Shown here: positions 14,384 through 22,968 of the stretch, in pieces | How the letters are laid out: the number at the start of each line of letters is the position of its first letter | Numbering within the stretch: the stretch's first letter is position 1 | From: Planotetraspora kaengkrachanensis | GTDB taxonomy: Bacteria > Actinomycetota > Actinomycetes > Streptosporangiales > Streptosporangiaceae | DNA: 44,504 bases | Direction of reading: 5' to 3' | NCBI RefSeq assembly: GCF_016862895.1 | Contig: NZ_BONV01000045.1 | Coordinates: 1-44,504, forward strand | Program-made: the position numbers and the translations under genes | Notes under the pieces: generated by a model | Seen by the model: the letters and a program-made list of their open reading frames with translations, nothing else | Database searches by the model: none | Told to the model about the DNA's origin: nothing

Positions 14384-17092
14384 CTACGGACTCCGCCGGT
14401 CCCGGGTGTGCCGGCGGCTGATCCGGATGCCGAGCGCGGAGCGCGACAGCGCCAAGGCCGTGCGGGCGGACGGGTTGATCCGCATCGCCTCGTAGGCCGC
14501 GATGGTGGACAACGCCCTGCCGCCGGGACCGAGCCCGCGGGCGAGACGGCCGATGGTGAGCCACGCCTTGGCCCGGTCGCCGGCGTTGAGCGCCGCCACC
14601 GTCAGGAGCCTGCGCGCCTCGGCGAGCTCGCCCTCCTGGGCCAGGATGTCCGCCATGCCGAGCAGCACGTCCATCGGGCTGCGGTCGAGGAGCACGGTGT
14701 TCCCGACGCGCAGGGCGTCGTCGTGCCGCCCGGACTCGTAGAGCTCCTTGAACTCGGCGACCCGGAAGTCGAGCCGCTGTTCTGCCCGCGCCGCGAGGCG
14801 TTCGTCGTACAGGCCGTCGAGGCCGTCGGACGGCCCGGCCGCCTCCGTCGAGCGCGGCAGGCTGAGCGCGGTCGACATGCGCTCGGTGAAGGCCGGGATG
14901 TCGAACAGGTCCTCCACCTCGCGGAAGCCGTCCTCCGAGATCGGTTCGCACAACACCGCCTGGAGCGCGGCGAAGGCGGCGTCGGGGGTGTACTCGCCGA
15001 AGGACCGGTAGCCGGACACCCCGGCGAGGACCTCGTGGGAGCCGACCCGCTCGTACGTCACCACGCGCAGCCTCTGCTGCACCGCCTCGACCACCGACAA
15101 CGGCATCGGGTCGTCGACGCTCGAGAGGAAGAAGACGTCGGACTCGGCCAGCTCACGCCGTACGCGGCGGCGCGGCAGCGGGCCGAGCCACTCGACGGCG
15201 TCGGAGACGAGCGTGCTCTCACCGAGCCGCCGCGTCCGCTGCCCGATCCAGGTGAAGCGCCAGGGCAGGCCGAGAGCGCGGGCCCGCTCGGCCACCCGGG
15301 AGAACAGGTCGACGCCCTTGCGGTCCTGGACGCTGCCCACCATGACGATCCGCGACTCGCTGGAGACCCCCTCCCTGGCCAATCGCCGCTCGGGATCGCG
15401 GGGCACGGTGTTGTAGACGATCATCGGGTCCCTGGCCCCCAGCGTGCGGAACAGGTCGGCCTGCGCCTTGGAGACGCACAGCAGCTGGACGAGGGGGAGC
15501 AGCTCCAGCATGTCCGTGTGCCTGTCGCCGCGGATGCTCGCCTCGTAGTCCATCACCCACTGCGTCTCGTGGACGTACACGGCGACGCGGATCCCCGACT
15601 CGACGAGGGCGCGCACGACCTCGTTGGCGATGGGGGACCGCCAGAAGAAGGCGAGGCTGTTGACCAGCACCACCTCCATGTCGCGCAACGCCGCGAGCAC
15701 GTCGCTCACGGTCGAGAACGCCTGGATGTCGAAGTAGTGGACGGCCACGGGGCTGCGGGCGAGCAGCGACTGGGTGTAGGTGAGCACCGGGACGGCGACG
15801 CCCGTGGCGTAGGAGAAGTCGTCGCCGAGCACGGCGAGCGAGTGCGGCCGGGTGACCCGGTCACGCACGTCGGCCAGGGCGCGTTCGGTGAGCGTCGCGG
15901 GCGCGGGCGCGGACGCGGGGGAGCGGATGGCACGTTCCACCGGGGCGGGAGACGGCTTCCGCGGGACCCGCGCCGCGAGGATCACGTCGAGGATGTCGTC
16001 GGCCACGCCGTCGCCGAAGCTGAGGAAGTGGTCGAGCGGCTCGCCGTGGGCGTTGCCGGCGAACGTGGCCGACGTCTTGAGCTGCAGGGCGACGTCGGTG
16101 AGCGCGGCGATGGAGCCGACGTTGCGCAGCATGGCGTGCTGGATCACCGGGAAGACGATGTTCAGCCGCTCGGGGTTGTAGAGCACCAGCGGCGTGCCGG
16201 CGCGCAGCGTCTGCAGGTAGGTCGTGGAGAAGAACGTGACGGCCAGGTCGTAGGGTCGCAGCCCCGCCGCGTCGACGAGCACGTCCGCGCCGCGGACGGT
16301 CACGTCCGGCAAAGTCTCCAGCCATTCGAGATGGGAGTCGCGCGACGACGGGTGGGGCTTGACGTCGATCGTCCCGTACGGCGCCAGCGCCGCGACCATC
16401 TCGGTCAGCACCTCACGGTGGTCCTTGGCGGTCAGCTTGCCCTGGTCGGACAACGACTGGTCCAGGACGACGATCCGAAGGGGCTCTCCGGGCGTCCGGG
16501 ATGGGCGGAAGGACAGAGCGCGGGCGGCGTTGACCAGTTCGGGGTCGTCGCTGTGGCCGAGCGCCCCGGTGATCACCACGTCGCCCGACTCGGAACTCGA
16601 CCGGAACCTCAGGTGATTGCTCGTCGCCGGGCCCCAGACGCAGACGGCGGAGGGGCCCGACGCGCCGTAGTACCAGTTCTGGTCGCGCTGGGATCCCGCG
16701 TGCCGCTTGTAGTGGAAGTCGAGATGCCCGTCCTGGACGAGCACGACGGGCAGCCGCCCGTTGAGCGCGCGGGCGACCAGCCGCCCCCGGCGCGACTGGT
16801 CGTTGAACAGGACCAGCCGGTCGACGTCCTCCTTCTCGGCGAATTCCACGATGCGCCGTTCCAGCTCGTCGGCGAATTCCCGGTCGCCGATCGGTTCGCC
16901 CACCTCGAAGAGGTTCCGTACGGTCGTATGGGGGAGGCGGGCCTGCCCTTCGGCGGCGACCCAGGCGGCCACGTCGCCTTCGGCGTCCGCCGTCAGGACC
17001 GAGAAGTCCAGTGCTTGCGGGCGCTCGGTCGCGGTGAGCCGGCCAGTGAGGGCGATTCCATTACGGTTCTCGACGAATATCGCTATATGCAC
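14384..17092 (-). CDS. Large bipartite glycosyltransferase with C-terminal TPR-like region
   Basis: 902-residue cytoplasmic protein from GTG 17092 (GGAG 10 bases upstream; HIAIFVENRNG is the first beta-strand). The N-terminal ~380 residues look like a GT-B capsule/teichoic-type domain: an early VLVQDGHLDFHYKRH, then VLDQSLSDQGKL, a VKPHPSSR motif and FFSTTYLQTL. This resembles polysialyltransferase- or CDP-glycerol-transferase-like folds. Residues ~420-770 look like a GT4 glycosyltransferase (VHETQWVMDYE, CVSKAQADLF, VMVGSVQDRKGVDLF, FFLSSVDDPMPLSVVEA with the E-x7-E style acidic motif). The end (~780-900) has helical repeats like TPRs. It probably adds sugars to a surface polymer or glycoprotein; acceptor unknown. 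No neighbouring glycan genes are seen. Confidence 0.75.
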   Translation of the reverse strand: MHIAIFVENRNGIALTGRLTATERPQALDFSVLTADAEGDVAAWVAAEGQARLPHTTVRNLFEVGEPIGDREFADELERRIVEFAEKEDVDRLVLFNDQSRRGRLVARALNGRLPVVLVQDGHLDFHYKRHAGSQRDQNWYYGASGPSAVCVWGPATSNHLRFRSSSESGDVVITGALGHSDDPELVNAARALSFRPSRTPGEPLRIVVLDQSLSDQGKLTAKDHREVLTEMVAALAPYGTIDVKPHPSSRDSHLEWLETLPDVTVRGADVLVDAAGLRPYDLAVTFFSTTYLQTLRAGTPLVLYNPERLNIVFPVIQHAMLRNVGSIAALTDVALQLKTSATFAGNAHGEPLDHFLSFGDGVADDILDVILAARVPRKPSPAPVERAIRSPASAPAPATLTERALADVRDRVTRPHSLAVLGDDFSYATGVAVPVLTYTQSLLARSPVAVHYFDIQAFSTVSDVLAALRDMEVVLVNSLAFFWRSPIANEVVRALVESGIRVAVYVHETQWVMDYEASIRGDRHTDMLELLPLVQLLCVSKAQADLFRTLGARDPMIVYNTVPRDPERRLAREGVSSESRIVMVGSVQDRKGVDLFSRVAERARALGLPWRFTWIGQRTRRLGESTLVSDAVEWLGPLPRRRVRRELAESDVFFLSSVDDPMPLSVVEAVQQRLRVVTYERVGSHEVLAGVSGYRSFGEYTPDAAFAALQAVLCEPISEDGFREVEDLFDIPAFTERMSTALSLPRSTEAAGPSDGLDGLYDERLAARAEQRLDFRVAEFKELYESGRHDDALRVGNTVLLDRSPMDVLLGMADILAQEGELAEARRLLTVAALNAGDRAKAWLTIGRLARGLGPGGRALSTIAAYEAMRINPSARTALALSRSALGIRISRRHTRDRRSP

Positions 17093-17231
17093 TGTTGAAC
17101 GTCTCCACTGGTCATTGCGGGCGCACGCCGGTGTTCGCCGGCGGCGCCGTCCCCTGGGCAACAGCGGTGGTTCAATCAACGGGATTTATATGCGAATCAT
17201 AGCCGTCGGATAAGAATCGCCCGAAGTGTAC

Positions 17232-17265
17232 CTTGAATTCGATCAGATATCTGATGGGTATCAAG
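17232..17265. promoter_or_regulatory. 34-bp hyphenated palindrome upstream of the glycosyltransferase gene
   Basis: The perfect 14-bp palindrome ATCAGATATCTGAT (17242-17255) is flanked symmetrically by CTTGA (17232-17236) and TCAAG (17261-17265). It lies in an AT-rich island about 150 bases before the minus-strand glycosyltransferase start. This is a strong candidate operator. No T-run follows on either strand, so a terminator is less likely. Confidence 0.6.
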
Positions 17266-17319
17266 AGAATAACAAATGGCGATTCGTGCGAACTTTTTCC
17301 ACCCGGCTTCGTTCCGGCC

Positions 17320-17383
17320 GGCGGCTCGTGCGGCGGCTCGTGCGGCGGCTCGTGCGGCGGCTCGTGCGGCGGCTCGTGCGGCG
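17320..17383. repeat. 12-bp tandem repeat, five units
   Basis: GGCGGCTCGTGC is repeated five times exactly (17320-17379) and continues into a partial sixth unit. It sits 20 bases after the HxlR stop codon, in the noncoding space toward the glycosyltransferase gene. No function assigned. Confidence 0.9.
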
Positions 17384-17403
17384 GTTTTCCGGGTGGCCGT
17401 CCG

Positions 17404-17784
17404 TCAGCGGGAGTCGAACGCCCTGCGGTTGGCCTCGATCTCGGTGTAGTTCGCGCTGGCCCAGGCCGCGAGGGCGAAGACCGGTTCGAGCAGGGTCCGG
17501 CCCAGGCGGGTGAGCTCGTACTCCACCCGTGGTGGGACCTCGGCGTACACCGAGCGGGTCACCAGTCCGTCGCGCTCGAGATGACGCAGGTTGAGGGTGA
17601 GCATGCGCTGGGAGATGCCGCCGACGGCCTCGCGGAGCTCGCCGAACCGCCGCGGTCCGTGCTGGAGCGTGCCGATGATGAGCAGGCTCCACTTGTCGCC
17701 CACCCGGTCGAGGACCTCCCGGACCATCGGCCCTTCACGTGAGACGCGGTCGCACGGGTTGGGTGCCCCTTGCCCGTCCTCCAT
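17404..17784 (-). CDS. HxlR family transcriptional regulator
   Basis: 126-residue winged-helix regulator. The HxlR signature is present: VLDRVGDKWSLLIIGTL, RRFGELREAVGGISQRMLTLNLRHLERDGLV, then EVPPRVEYELTRLGRTL and a C-terminal dimerisation helix. A Cys at residue 11 lies where redox- or aldehyde-sensing HxlR proteins often have one. It is on the same strand as, and about 200 bases downstream of, the DoxX gene. HxlR regulators often control quinone- or electrophile-detoxifying genes. Confidence 0.92.
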   Translation of the reverse strand: MEDGQGAPNPCDRVSREGPMVREVLDRVGDKWSLLIIGTLQHGPRRFGELREAVGGISQRMLTLNLRHLERDGLVTRSVYAEVPPRVEYELTRLGRTLLEPVFALAAWASANYTEIEANRRAFDSR

Positions 17785-17986
17785 CGCGTCTCCCGGTTCC
17801 CGTCGGGATGAATTCGGCCCATCCTTTAATGCTCAAATATCATCGTAATACGGGATAAGAATGAATCCGCCCGGTGAGCCCGCGCGTGCCGCCCCCCTTG
17901 TACGGCACGGCAGGAACGGCCGCGCGCACAGCCCGCGACCGCCCCTGCTCTTCGTGCTCGACCAGGCCGTTCCTCGATGCCCGGTC

Positions 17987-18358
17987 TCAGAAGGCCCAGG
18001 GGCCGAAGCGTCCCCAGGCGATGATCGCGGCGAGGACGAGCAGGATCACGTTGAACGGCACGAGCTTCGTCTCGCTCCGGCGCAGGTGCACCGGGATGGC
18101 GCCGACCTGGACGAGGGCCAGTCCCGTCGCCGCGAGCGGCGTGAGGATCGGCGCGATGTCGAGGGCCGCCGGGAGGATCAGGCCGATCGCGCCCAGCAAC
18201 TCGAGGACGCCGATGAGCTTGACCTGGCCGTCGGAAAGGTCTTCCACCCAGCCCATCTGCGGGGCCAGCGCGGCACGCGACTGGAAGGTCTTCTTGATTC
18301 CCGCGAACAGATAGAGCAGGGCGAGGATGCTCTGCAGCACCCACAAGACGATGTTCAT
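17987..18358 (-). CDS. DoxX family membrane protein
   Basis: 123-residue protein with four predicted transmembrane helices (about 4-22, 44-64, 69-90, 100-119) and the family patterns LQSILALLYLFAGIKKTF and LIGVLELLGAIGLILP. DoxX proteins are integral membrane proteins linked to thiol/quinone redox balance; the catalytic role is not settled. Its start is followed upstream by a region with two tandem palindromic sites, and an HxlR regulator gene follows downstream on the same strand, which suggests a regulator-target pair. Confidence 0.88.
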   Translation of the reverse strand: MNIVLWVLQSILALLYLFAGIKKTFQSRAALAPQMGWVEDLSDGQVKLIGVLELLGAIGLILPAALDIAPILTPLAATGLALVQVGAIPVHLRRSETKLVPFNVILLVLAAIIAWGRFGPWAF

Positions 18359-18501
18359 GGTGACTCCGTGGGGGAGGCCCGCCGCGCGTAGCGGCCGGCA
18401 GGTGCGAAGCGCGCACGAATAGCCACATAAGAGCAGGTCAACGCCATTAGTTACTGTTTGTGCGCATGCTCATGATGCACCAATGCCACATGGCCCGCAA
18501 A

Positions 18502-18538
18502 AGGCACATTGATGTGCCTATGAGACATCGATGTGCCC
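18502..18538. promoter_or_regulatory. Two tandem palindromic operators upstream of the DoxX gene
   Basis: AGGCACATTGATGTGCCT (18502-18519) is an 8-2-8 perfect inverted repeat. A second, related site with core ACATCGATGT (18525-18534) and the same ATGTGCC right arm follows, with centres 19 bases apart. They lie 145-180 bases upstream of the minus-strand DoxX start. The HxlR protein is the obvious candidate binder. Confidence 0.55.
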
Positions 18539-18582
18539 ACGCGCCCTGCTCGGCCGGGCAGGGGCGCGTGGCGGGGGCCCGC

Positions 18583-19611
18583 TCAGCCGAGCCCGGAGTT
18601 TCCCGGCGTGGACGTGGCCCAGGGGGTGACGACGATCCTGCGGATCGCGGTGCCCGCCGCCTGACTCGACCAGGCCGCCGAGACGCGGTCGAGCGGGGCC
18701 ATGTCGAAGGCGACCTTCAGCCCGCCCTCGACGGCGTGCTCCATGACCTGCGAGAAGGCGGCCCGCCGCTGGTCCTTGGTGAGGTCGTTGTTCGTGTATC
18801 CGAGCACCGCGGCCGAGCGGCTGCGCAACGTCGAGGAATCGAGGGTCGCGCTGTCCGCGGCCGATCCGCCGAGATTGACCAGTCGGCCGCCCTGCGCGAG
18901 CACCCGCACCGCCGCCTCGGCGGGCACCCCGAAGAGCGGGTCGATGACGACGTCGACCCCTCCGTCGCAGACGGCCGCCATCCGTCCCGCCAGCGTCGCG
19001 GCGTCGTCGCCGGCTTCGATGGGGACGACCGCGTCCGCGCCGGCGGCCCGGGCCGCCTCCCGCGCCGCGTCGGACCGGCAGGCGGCGACCACGCGCCGCG
19101 CGCCGAGCAGCCGGGCGGCCTGCACGGCCACCTGCCCGACGACGCCGCCCGCCCCGAGGACGAGCACCTGTTCGCCCGGCCGGACCGCGGCCCGCCAGGT
19201 CAGGGCCATCCAGGCCGCGACCGCGGACAGCCCGAGCGCCGCGGCCTGGGTCTCGCCGACGCCGTCGGGGAGCGGCACGAGGTCGTCCTCGGGGACGGAG
19301 CAGTACTGCGCCAGACTTCCGTCACCGGGCCGCATCCCGGCCGAGGTGGGGAACCACACCCGCGTCCCCGCGGGCCCCCATCCGGTGTCCTCCGTGAGAT
19401 GCCCGACGCCCTGCACGCCCGGCACGTACGGCAGCGCGGGAACGCCGAAGTACGAGGAGCCCGAGGCGCACAGGAGGTCGAGCGGCGTGATCGGGGCCGC
19501 CAGCACGCTGACGACGGTCCGGCCCTCCCGCCGCTCAGGTCTGTCCCGCTCACCCCGTCGCGGCGCCTCCCCGCACGCGTGGACGATCGCCGCGCGCATC
19601 ACGTCGCTCAC
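18583..19611 (-). CDS. MDR-family zinc-free alcohol/quinone oxidoreductase
   Basis: 342-residue medium-chain dehydrogenase/reductase. The GroES-like half contains PITPLDLLCASG, PYVPGVQGVG; the Rossmann motif is VLGAGGVVGQVAVQAARLLGA. The structural and catalytic zinc cysteine sets are not seen, which points to the quinone oxidoreductase (QOR) branch using NADPH. The GTG start overlaps the LigA stop as GTGA; an ATG four codons in (19599) is the alternative start. As the last gene of the dioxygenase operon it may reduce an enone or quinone formed in the pathway; that is an inference. Confidence 0.85.
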   Translation of the reverse strand: MSDVMRAAIVHACGEAPRRGERDRPERREGRTVVSVLAAPITPLDLLCASGSSYFGVPALPYVPGVQGVGHLTEDTGWGPAGTRVWFPTSAGMRPGDGSLAQYCSVPEDDLVPLPDGVGETQAAALGLSAVAAWMALTWRAAVRPGEQVLVLGAGGVVGQVAVQAARLLGARRVVAACRSDAAREAARAAGADAVVPIEAGDDAATLAGRMAAVCDGGVDVVIDPLFGVPAEAAVRVLAQGGRLVNLGGSAADSATLDSSTLRSRSAAVLGYTNNDLTKDQRRAAFSQVMEHAVEGGLKVAFDMAPLDRVSAAWSSQAAGTAIRRIVVTPWATSTPGNSGLG

Positions 19612-19970
19612 GTCGCGATGTCCGGGTACGGCAGGCCGAAGTGCTGGAGTCGCCTGCCGTACTCCTTCTGGAAGGCGAGCGGCTCGTCGTAGTCGCGCTC
19701 GAACATCGCGATGAAGAGCGTGAGCGTGAGGAACGGGTGGGCGCCGAGCTCGAACAGCCGCACGTAGTCGTGGGCGGCCAGCGCTTCGCGCTCGGCGTCC
19801 TCGAACTTCAGCCAGGTGCTCGCCTCGCCGGAGTGGCTGCCGAGGATCGCGTTGGCCCGCTCGGCCTCCCACCAGGCGACGGTGCCGCGGGGGTCCTCGC
19901 GGTAACGCTCGACGAGGTCCGGGTCGCGGTCGACGGTGAACAGGAACTTGTCGATCAGGTACTTGCTCAT
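19608..19970 (-). CDS. ligA: Extradiol dioxygenase small subunit, LigA-like
   Basis: 120-residue subunit of a class III (LigAB-type) extradiol ring-cleavage dioxygenase. The family pattern is visible: YLIDKFLFTVDRDPDLVERYREDP, then LTxxExxAL-type residues AEREALAAHDYVRLFELGAHPFL. In the protocatechuate 4,5-dioxygenase the small subunit covers the active-site cleft of the catalytic LigB subunit. It overlaps the LigB gene by ATGA, as expected for subunits made in equal amounts. It is a little shorter than the 139-residue Sphingobium LigA. Confidence 0.88.
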   Translation of the reverse strand: MSKYLIDKFLFTVDRDPDLVERYREDPRGTVAWWEAERANAILGSHSGEASTWLKFEDAEREALAAHDYVRLFELGAHPFLTLTLFIAMFERDYDEPLAFQKEYGRRLQHFGLPYPDIAT

Positions 19971-20830
19971 GCGGTCACCCCGTTGGGATACCAGGTGAAG
20001 TACGCCTCCATGGTGTGGAACAGGTCGAGCGTGTCCACGTAGTCGGCCTTGGCGCCCTCTCCGGCGACGCCCATCATCAGCATGAAGTCCATGAAGCCGT
20101 GGGTGGCGTTGCCCGGCTCCCACAGGCTGTCGAGGGTCACCTCCGACAGGCAGCCCTCGATGTCGCCGGAGGCGATCCACTCGACGGCCTTCCTGTCGAA
20201 CTCCGGGTCGGGTCCGTGCGGGCCGAACTGGCGGGGTCCGCCCAGCTCGAGCGACAGGTGGCCGGTGCCGATGACGGCGACCCGCTTGTCGCTCGGCCAC
20301 GACTCGACGAGCTGCCGGATCGTTCGGCCGAGCTCGACGAAGCGTTTCGGCCGGGGCAGCGGCGGCGCGAAGATGTTGGTGTACACGGGCACGATGGGCA
20401 GGTCGGCCTCGGGACGGAGCGTGATGATCGGGCAGGTCACGCTGTGGTCGATGCGCAACTCGTTGCTGAAGGCGAGGTCGAAGCCGGCGTCCAGGCCATC
20501 ACGCAGGATGTGGGCCGACAGGTCCTCCTGGCCGCGCAGCAGCATGCGCGGCAGGCCGAACTCGCGCTCCTCGTTGTAGAAGTTGGCGTCGTAGAAGGGC
20601 GCCTTCCCGATGAGGAACTGCGGCATGTTGTCCAGCCAGAGCTGGTGGAAGTGGTCGGAGCCGACCATCACCAGCACGTCGGGGTTCGCCCGGGTCAGCG
20701 TCTCGCGGAAGGCCGCGATCTTGGCGACCCACGCGTCGGCGAACGGCGGGCGTTCCTCCGGCGGGGCCGTACTCGCCCGGTAGTAGAAGGGGTGATGCGT
20801 GGACGCGATCACCGCGACCAGTTCTGCCAT
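19967..20830 (-). CDS. ligB: Extradiol dioxygenase catalytic subunit, LigB-like
   Basis: 287-residue catalytic subunit that opens a dihydroxy-aromatic ring next to the diol with Fe(II). Residues matching LigB are present: His12 (ASTHHPF), His60 (GSDHFHQ) and Glu238 (LWEPGN) as iron ligands, and His191 (GTGHLSLELGG) as the catalytic base. Length is close to LigB (302). The substrate may be protocatechuate, gallate, a methylgallate or an N-heteroaromatic diol; sequence alone does not decide. It lies 31 bases after the citryl-CoA-lyase-like gene in the same operon. Confidence 0.9.
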   Translation of the reverse strand: MAELVAVIASTHHPFYYRASTAPPEERPPFADAWVAKIAAFRETLTRANPDVLVMVGSDHFHQLWLDNMPQFLIGKAPFYDANFYNEEREFGLPRMLLRGQEDLSAHILRDGLDAGFDLAFSNELRIDHSVTCPIITLRPEADLPIVPVYTNIFAPPLPRPKRFVELGRTIRQLVESWPSDKRVAVIGTGHLSLELGGPRQFGPHGPDPEFDRKAVEWIASGDIEGCLSEVTLDSLWEPGNATHGFMDFMLMMGVAGEGAKADYVDTLDLFHTMEAYFTWYPNGVTA

Positions 20831-20861
20831 GAGACCTCCCGGGGCGGGTGGGGGTGAGCGG

Positions 20862-21653
20862 TCAGTCTTCGTCCGGCACGTACGTGGCGTTCCGGTCGAC
20901 GGTCATGTAGACGTCCATGCCGATCGGCCGGCGGCGCTCCTCCGCGAGATGCCCGAGGAGCCCCGCGGCCCGTGCGAGCAGGGCGAAGCCGCGCAGCAGG
21001 TCGACCGGCAGGCCCAGGTCGGCCAGGGCGGCCCCGCAGACTCCCGCGCCGTTCAGCGGCAGTGTTCTGCCCAGGACCGTTGGGTGCACCCGGCCGATCG
21101 CCTCGAACAGCCGCAGGTGCGGTCCGCGCAGCCCCTCCTCGTCGGCGACCGCGAGGAGCACCGGCGTGCGCGGGTCCTGCACCTTGTGCACCGGGTGACC
21201 GAGGCCGGGGACCAGCCGCCGGGCCTCGCGCGCCTCGGTGACGGCCGCGAGCGCGAGCGCGTCCCAGCCGTCGCCGTCGGTGGGCAGCGGGCCCTCATGG
21301 GCGGCGAGGACGCCGGCGAGGAAGCGCCCGCTGTCCTCGGTGACGCCGAGGAACCGCGATCCCCCGCCGAGCAGACCGGCGGCGAGCGCCCCCTGCACGG
21401 ACTCCGGCGCGCTGAGGTAGGTCAGCCGGGCGGCGATCGCCGTCGGGGTGAATCCGTGATCGGCGAGTGCGACCAGCACGGTCTCGAATACCCGCGTCTC
21501 CTGTGGCGTGGGCCGGCGCCCGGCCACCAGCCAGAACGCGAGCTCGCCGAAACCGACCTTCCCCATGAGGTCGCCCGCCAGGTCCTGCCCGAGCAGCCGG
21601 ATGGCCGTCGGGTCGGAGGTCCCGATCGAGGTGGGAAACGTCGCGCCGTCCAT
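20862..21653 (-). CDS. Citryl-CoA lyase-like protein (citrate synthase superfamily)
   Basis: 263-residue protein, shorter than citrate synthase (~370-430). The citrate-synthase-like core is seen in VPGLGHPVHKVQDPRTP (His153, His156) and IGMDVYMTVDRNA with an Asp where citrate synthase has its catalytic Asp. The first catalytic His of true citrate synthases (usual GxxHGG) seems replaced by the AAGLLGGGSRFLG segment, as in the citryl-CoA lyase branch. Such enzymes cleave a 3-hydroxy-3-carboxyacyl-CoA into acetyl-CoA and a 2-oxoacid. It sits between a CoA-transferase gene and the dioxygenase, so a CoA-thioester route for the ring-fission product is plausible but unproven. Confidence 0.82.
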   Translation of the reverse strand: MDGATFPTSIGTSDPTAIRLLGQDLAGDLMGKVGFGELAFWLVAGRRPTPQETRVFETVLVALADHGFTPTAIAARLTYLSAPESVQGALAAGLLGGGSRFLGVTEDSGRFLAGVLAAHEGPLPTDGDGWDALALAAVTEAREARRLVPGLGHPVHKVQDPRTPVLLAVADEEGLRGPHLRLFEAIGRVHPTVLGRTLPLNGAGVCGAALADLGLPVDLLRGFALLARAAGLLGHLAEERRRPIGMDVYMTVDRNATYVPDED

Positions 21654-21711
21654 GGATGGTTCCTCGCTGTTCGTCGTCGCTGTCCTGCCCTGCGCGCCCC
21701 CCGTGGGCGCG

Positions 21712-22908
21712 TCAGGTGTCCTGCCGCGCGGGCCGCTCCGGCCGGGTCAGCCACTCGCGTATCTCCGCGCCGTGCTCGTCGAGCGCCGGGGGAGGCAGCC
21801 GGTAGGAGGGCTCGGTCAGGGAGAAGGTGATGGGGTTGCGCACCGAGGGGACGGTCCGGTCGCCGTCGCCGGGTCGCACGACCGGATCCAGGCCCAGTTC
21901 CTCGGCGAAGGCGACGCCCTCGTCGACGGTGTTGATCGGCCCGCAGGGCACACCGGCCGCGGTGAGCGCGTGGAACCACTCCATCTTCGGCCGCCGGCCG
22001 AGCCGTTCCACCAGCAGCGGGCGCAGCGCCTCGCGGTTGGCCGTCCGGTCCCTGGTCCGCGCGAACCGCGGATCGTCGACGAGTTCGGGGACGCCGAGGA
22101 CCTCGCAGAGCTTGCGGAACTGGCCGTCGTTGCCCGCCGCCACGATGAGGTCGCCGTCGGCCGCGGGCAGCGGCTCGTAAGGGAACAGGCTCGGGTGGGA
22201 GTTGCCCATGCGCAGGGGAACGACGCCGGCCGCGACGTACGCGCTGGAATGGTTGACCAGCCCGGACAGCGCGGTGCTCAGCAGGTTGACCTCGACGTGC
22301 TGGCCCTGGCCCGTGGCGGCCCGGTGGTGCAGCGCCGCGAGGATGCCGATGCTCGCGTGCAGGCCGGCCATGACGTCGAAGACGGAGATCCCGGCGCGGT
22401 ACGGCGGTCCGTCCGCGTCGCCGGTGAGGCTCATGAGCCCGGACATGGCCTGCACGATGAGGTCGTAGCCGGGCAGGGAGGCCCCGCCGCCCGAGCCGAA
22501 CCCGCTGATCGACGCGTACACGATCCCCGGGTTGGAGGCGGTCACCGACTCGTAGTCCAGCGCGAACCTGCGCAGACCGCCCGGCTTGAAGTTCTCCACC
22601 ATGATGTCGGCCCGCCGGGCGAGCTCCCTGGCCGCCGCGAGGTCGCCTTCGTCCTTCAGGTCGAGCGCGACCGACCGCTTGTTGCGGTTCACGCCCAGGT
22701 AGTACGTGGACACCTCGTCGTGCACGGGAGGCATCCACGTGCGCGTGTCGTCTCCCGAGGGGCTCTCCACCTTGACGACCTCAGCGCCGAGGTCGGCCAG
22801 GAGCATCGTGGCGTACGGCCCCGCGAGGATGCGGGAGAAGTCGGCCACGAGCAGGCCCGACAACGGCCCGGACGCTGCGGACGGGGTCGCGGCGCTTGAG
22901 GTGGTCAT
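21712..22908 (-). CDS. CaiB/BaiF (family III) CoA-transferase
   Basis: 398-residue CoA-transferase that moves CoA between carboxylic acids. The family signatures are complete: LVADFSRILAGPYATMLLADLGAEVVKVE, TYYLGVNRNKRSVALDLK, and the catalytic Asp in PGYDLIVQAMSGLM. I chose the ATG at 22908; an in-frame ATG at 22941 has no ribosome site. First gene of the minus-strand catabolic operon, with its promoter and candidate IclR operator just upstream. It could load CoA from succinyl- or acetyl-CoA onto the acid cleaved by the next gene's product. Confidence 0.92.
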   Translation of the reverse strand: MTTSSAATPSAASGPLSGLLVADFSRILAGPYATMLLADLGAEVVKVESPSGDDTRTWMPPVHDEVSTYYLGVNRNKRSVALDLKDEGDLAAARELARRADIMVENFKPGGLRRFALDYESVTASNPGIVYASISGFGSGGGASLPGYDLIVQAMSGLMSLTGDADGPPYRAGISVFDVMAGLHASIGILAALHHRAATGQGQHVEVNLLSTALSGLVNHSSAYVAAGVVPLRMGNSHPSLFPYEPLPAADGDLIVAAGNDGQFRKLCEVLGVPELVDDPRFARTRDRTANREALRPLLVERLGRRPKMEWFHALTAAGVPCGPINTVDEGVAFAEELGLDPVVRPGDGDRTVPSVRNPITFSLTEPSYRLPPPALDEHGAEIREWLTRPERPARQDT

Positions 22909-22968
22909 GAAGGAGCGGGTTCCTCTCTGAGGATGGATCATTGGGCCGACCGGCTCATGCGTCCGTTG

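Noticed and set aside
14408-17098. 896-codon plus-strand frame opposite the glycosyltransferase
   Set aside because: Antisense shadow; residues are biased to Gly, Arg, Asp and Val with no recognisable domain.
17093-17300. Horizontally acquired island because of low GC content
   Set aside because: Only about 200 bases are AT-rich, there is no integrase, repeat or tRNA flank, and the region is better read as promoter DNA with an operator.
17233-17742. Plus-strand frame with repeated GGSC units resembling a cysteine-rich peptide
   Set aside because: The repeats come from the 12-bp satellite and the rest is antisense to the HxlR gene; no ribosome site.
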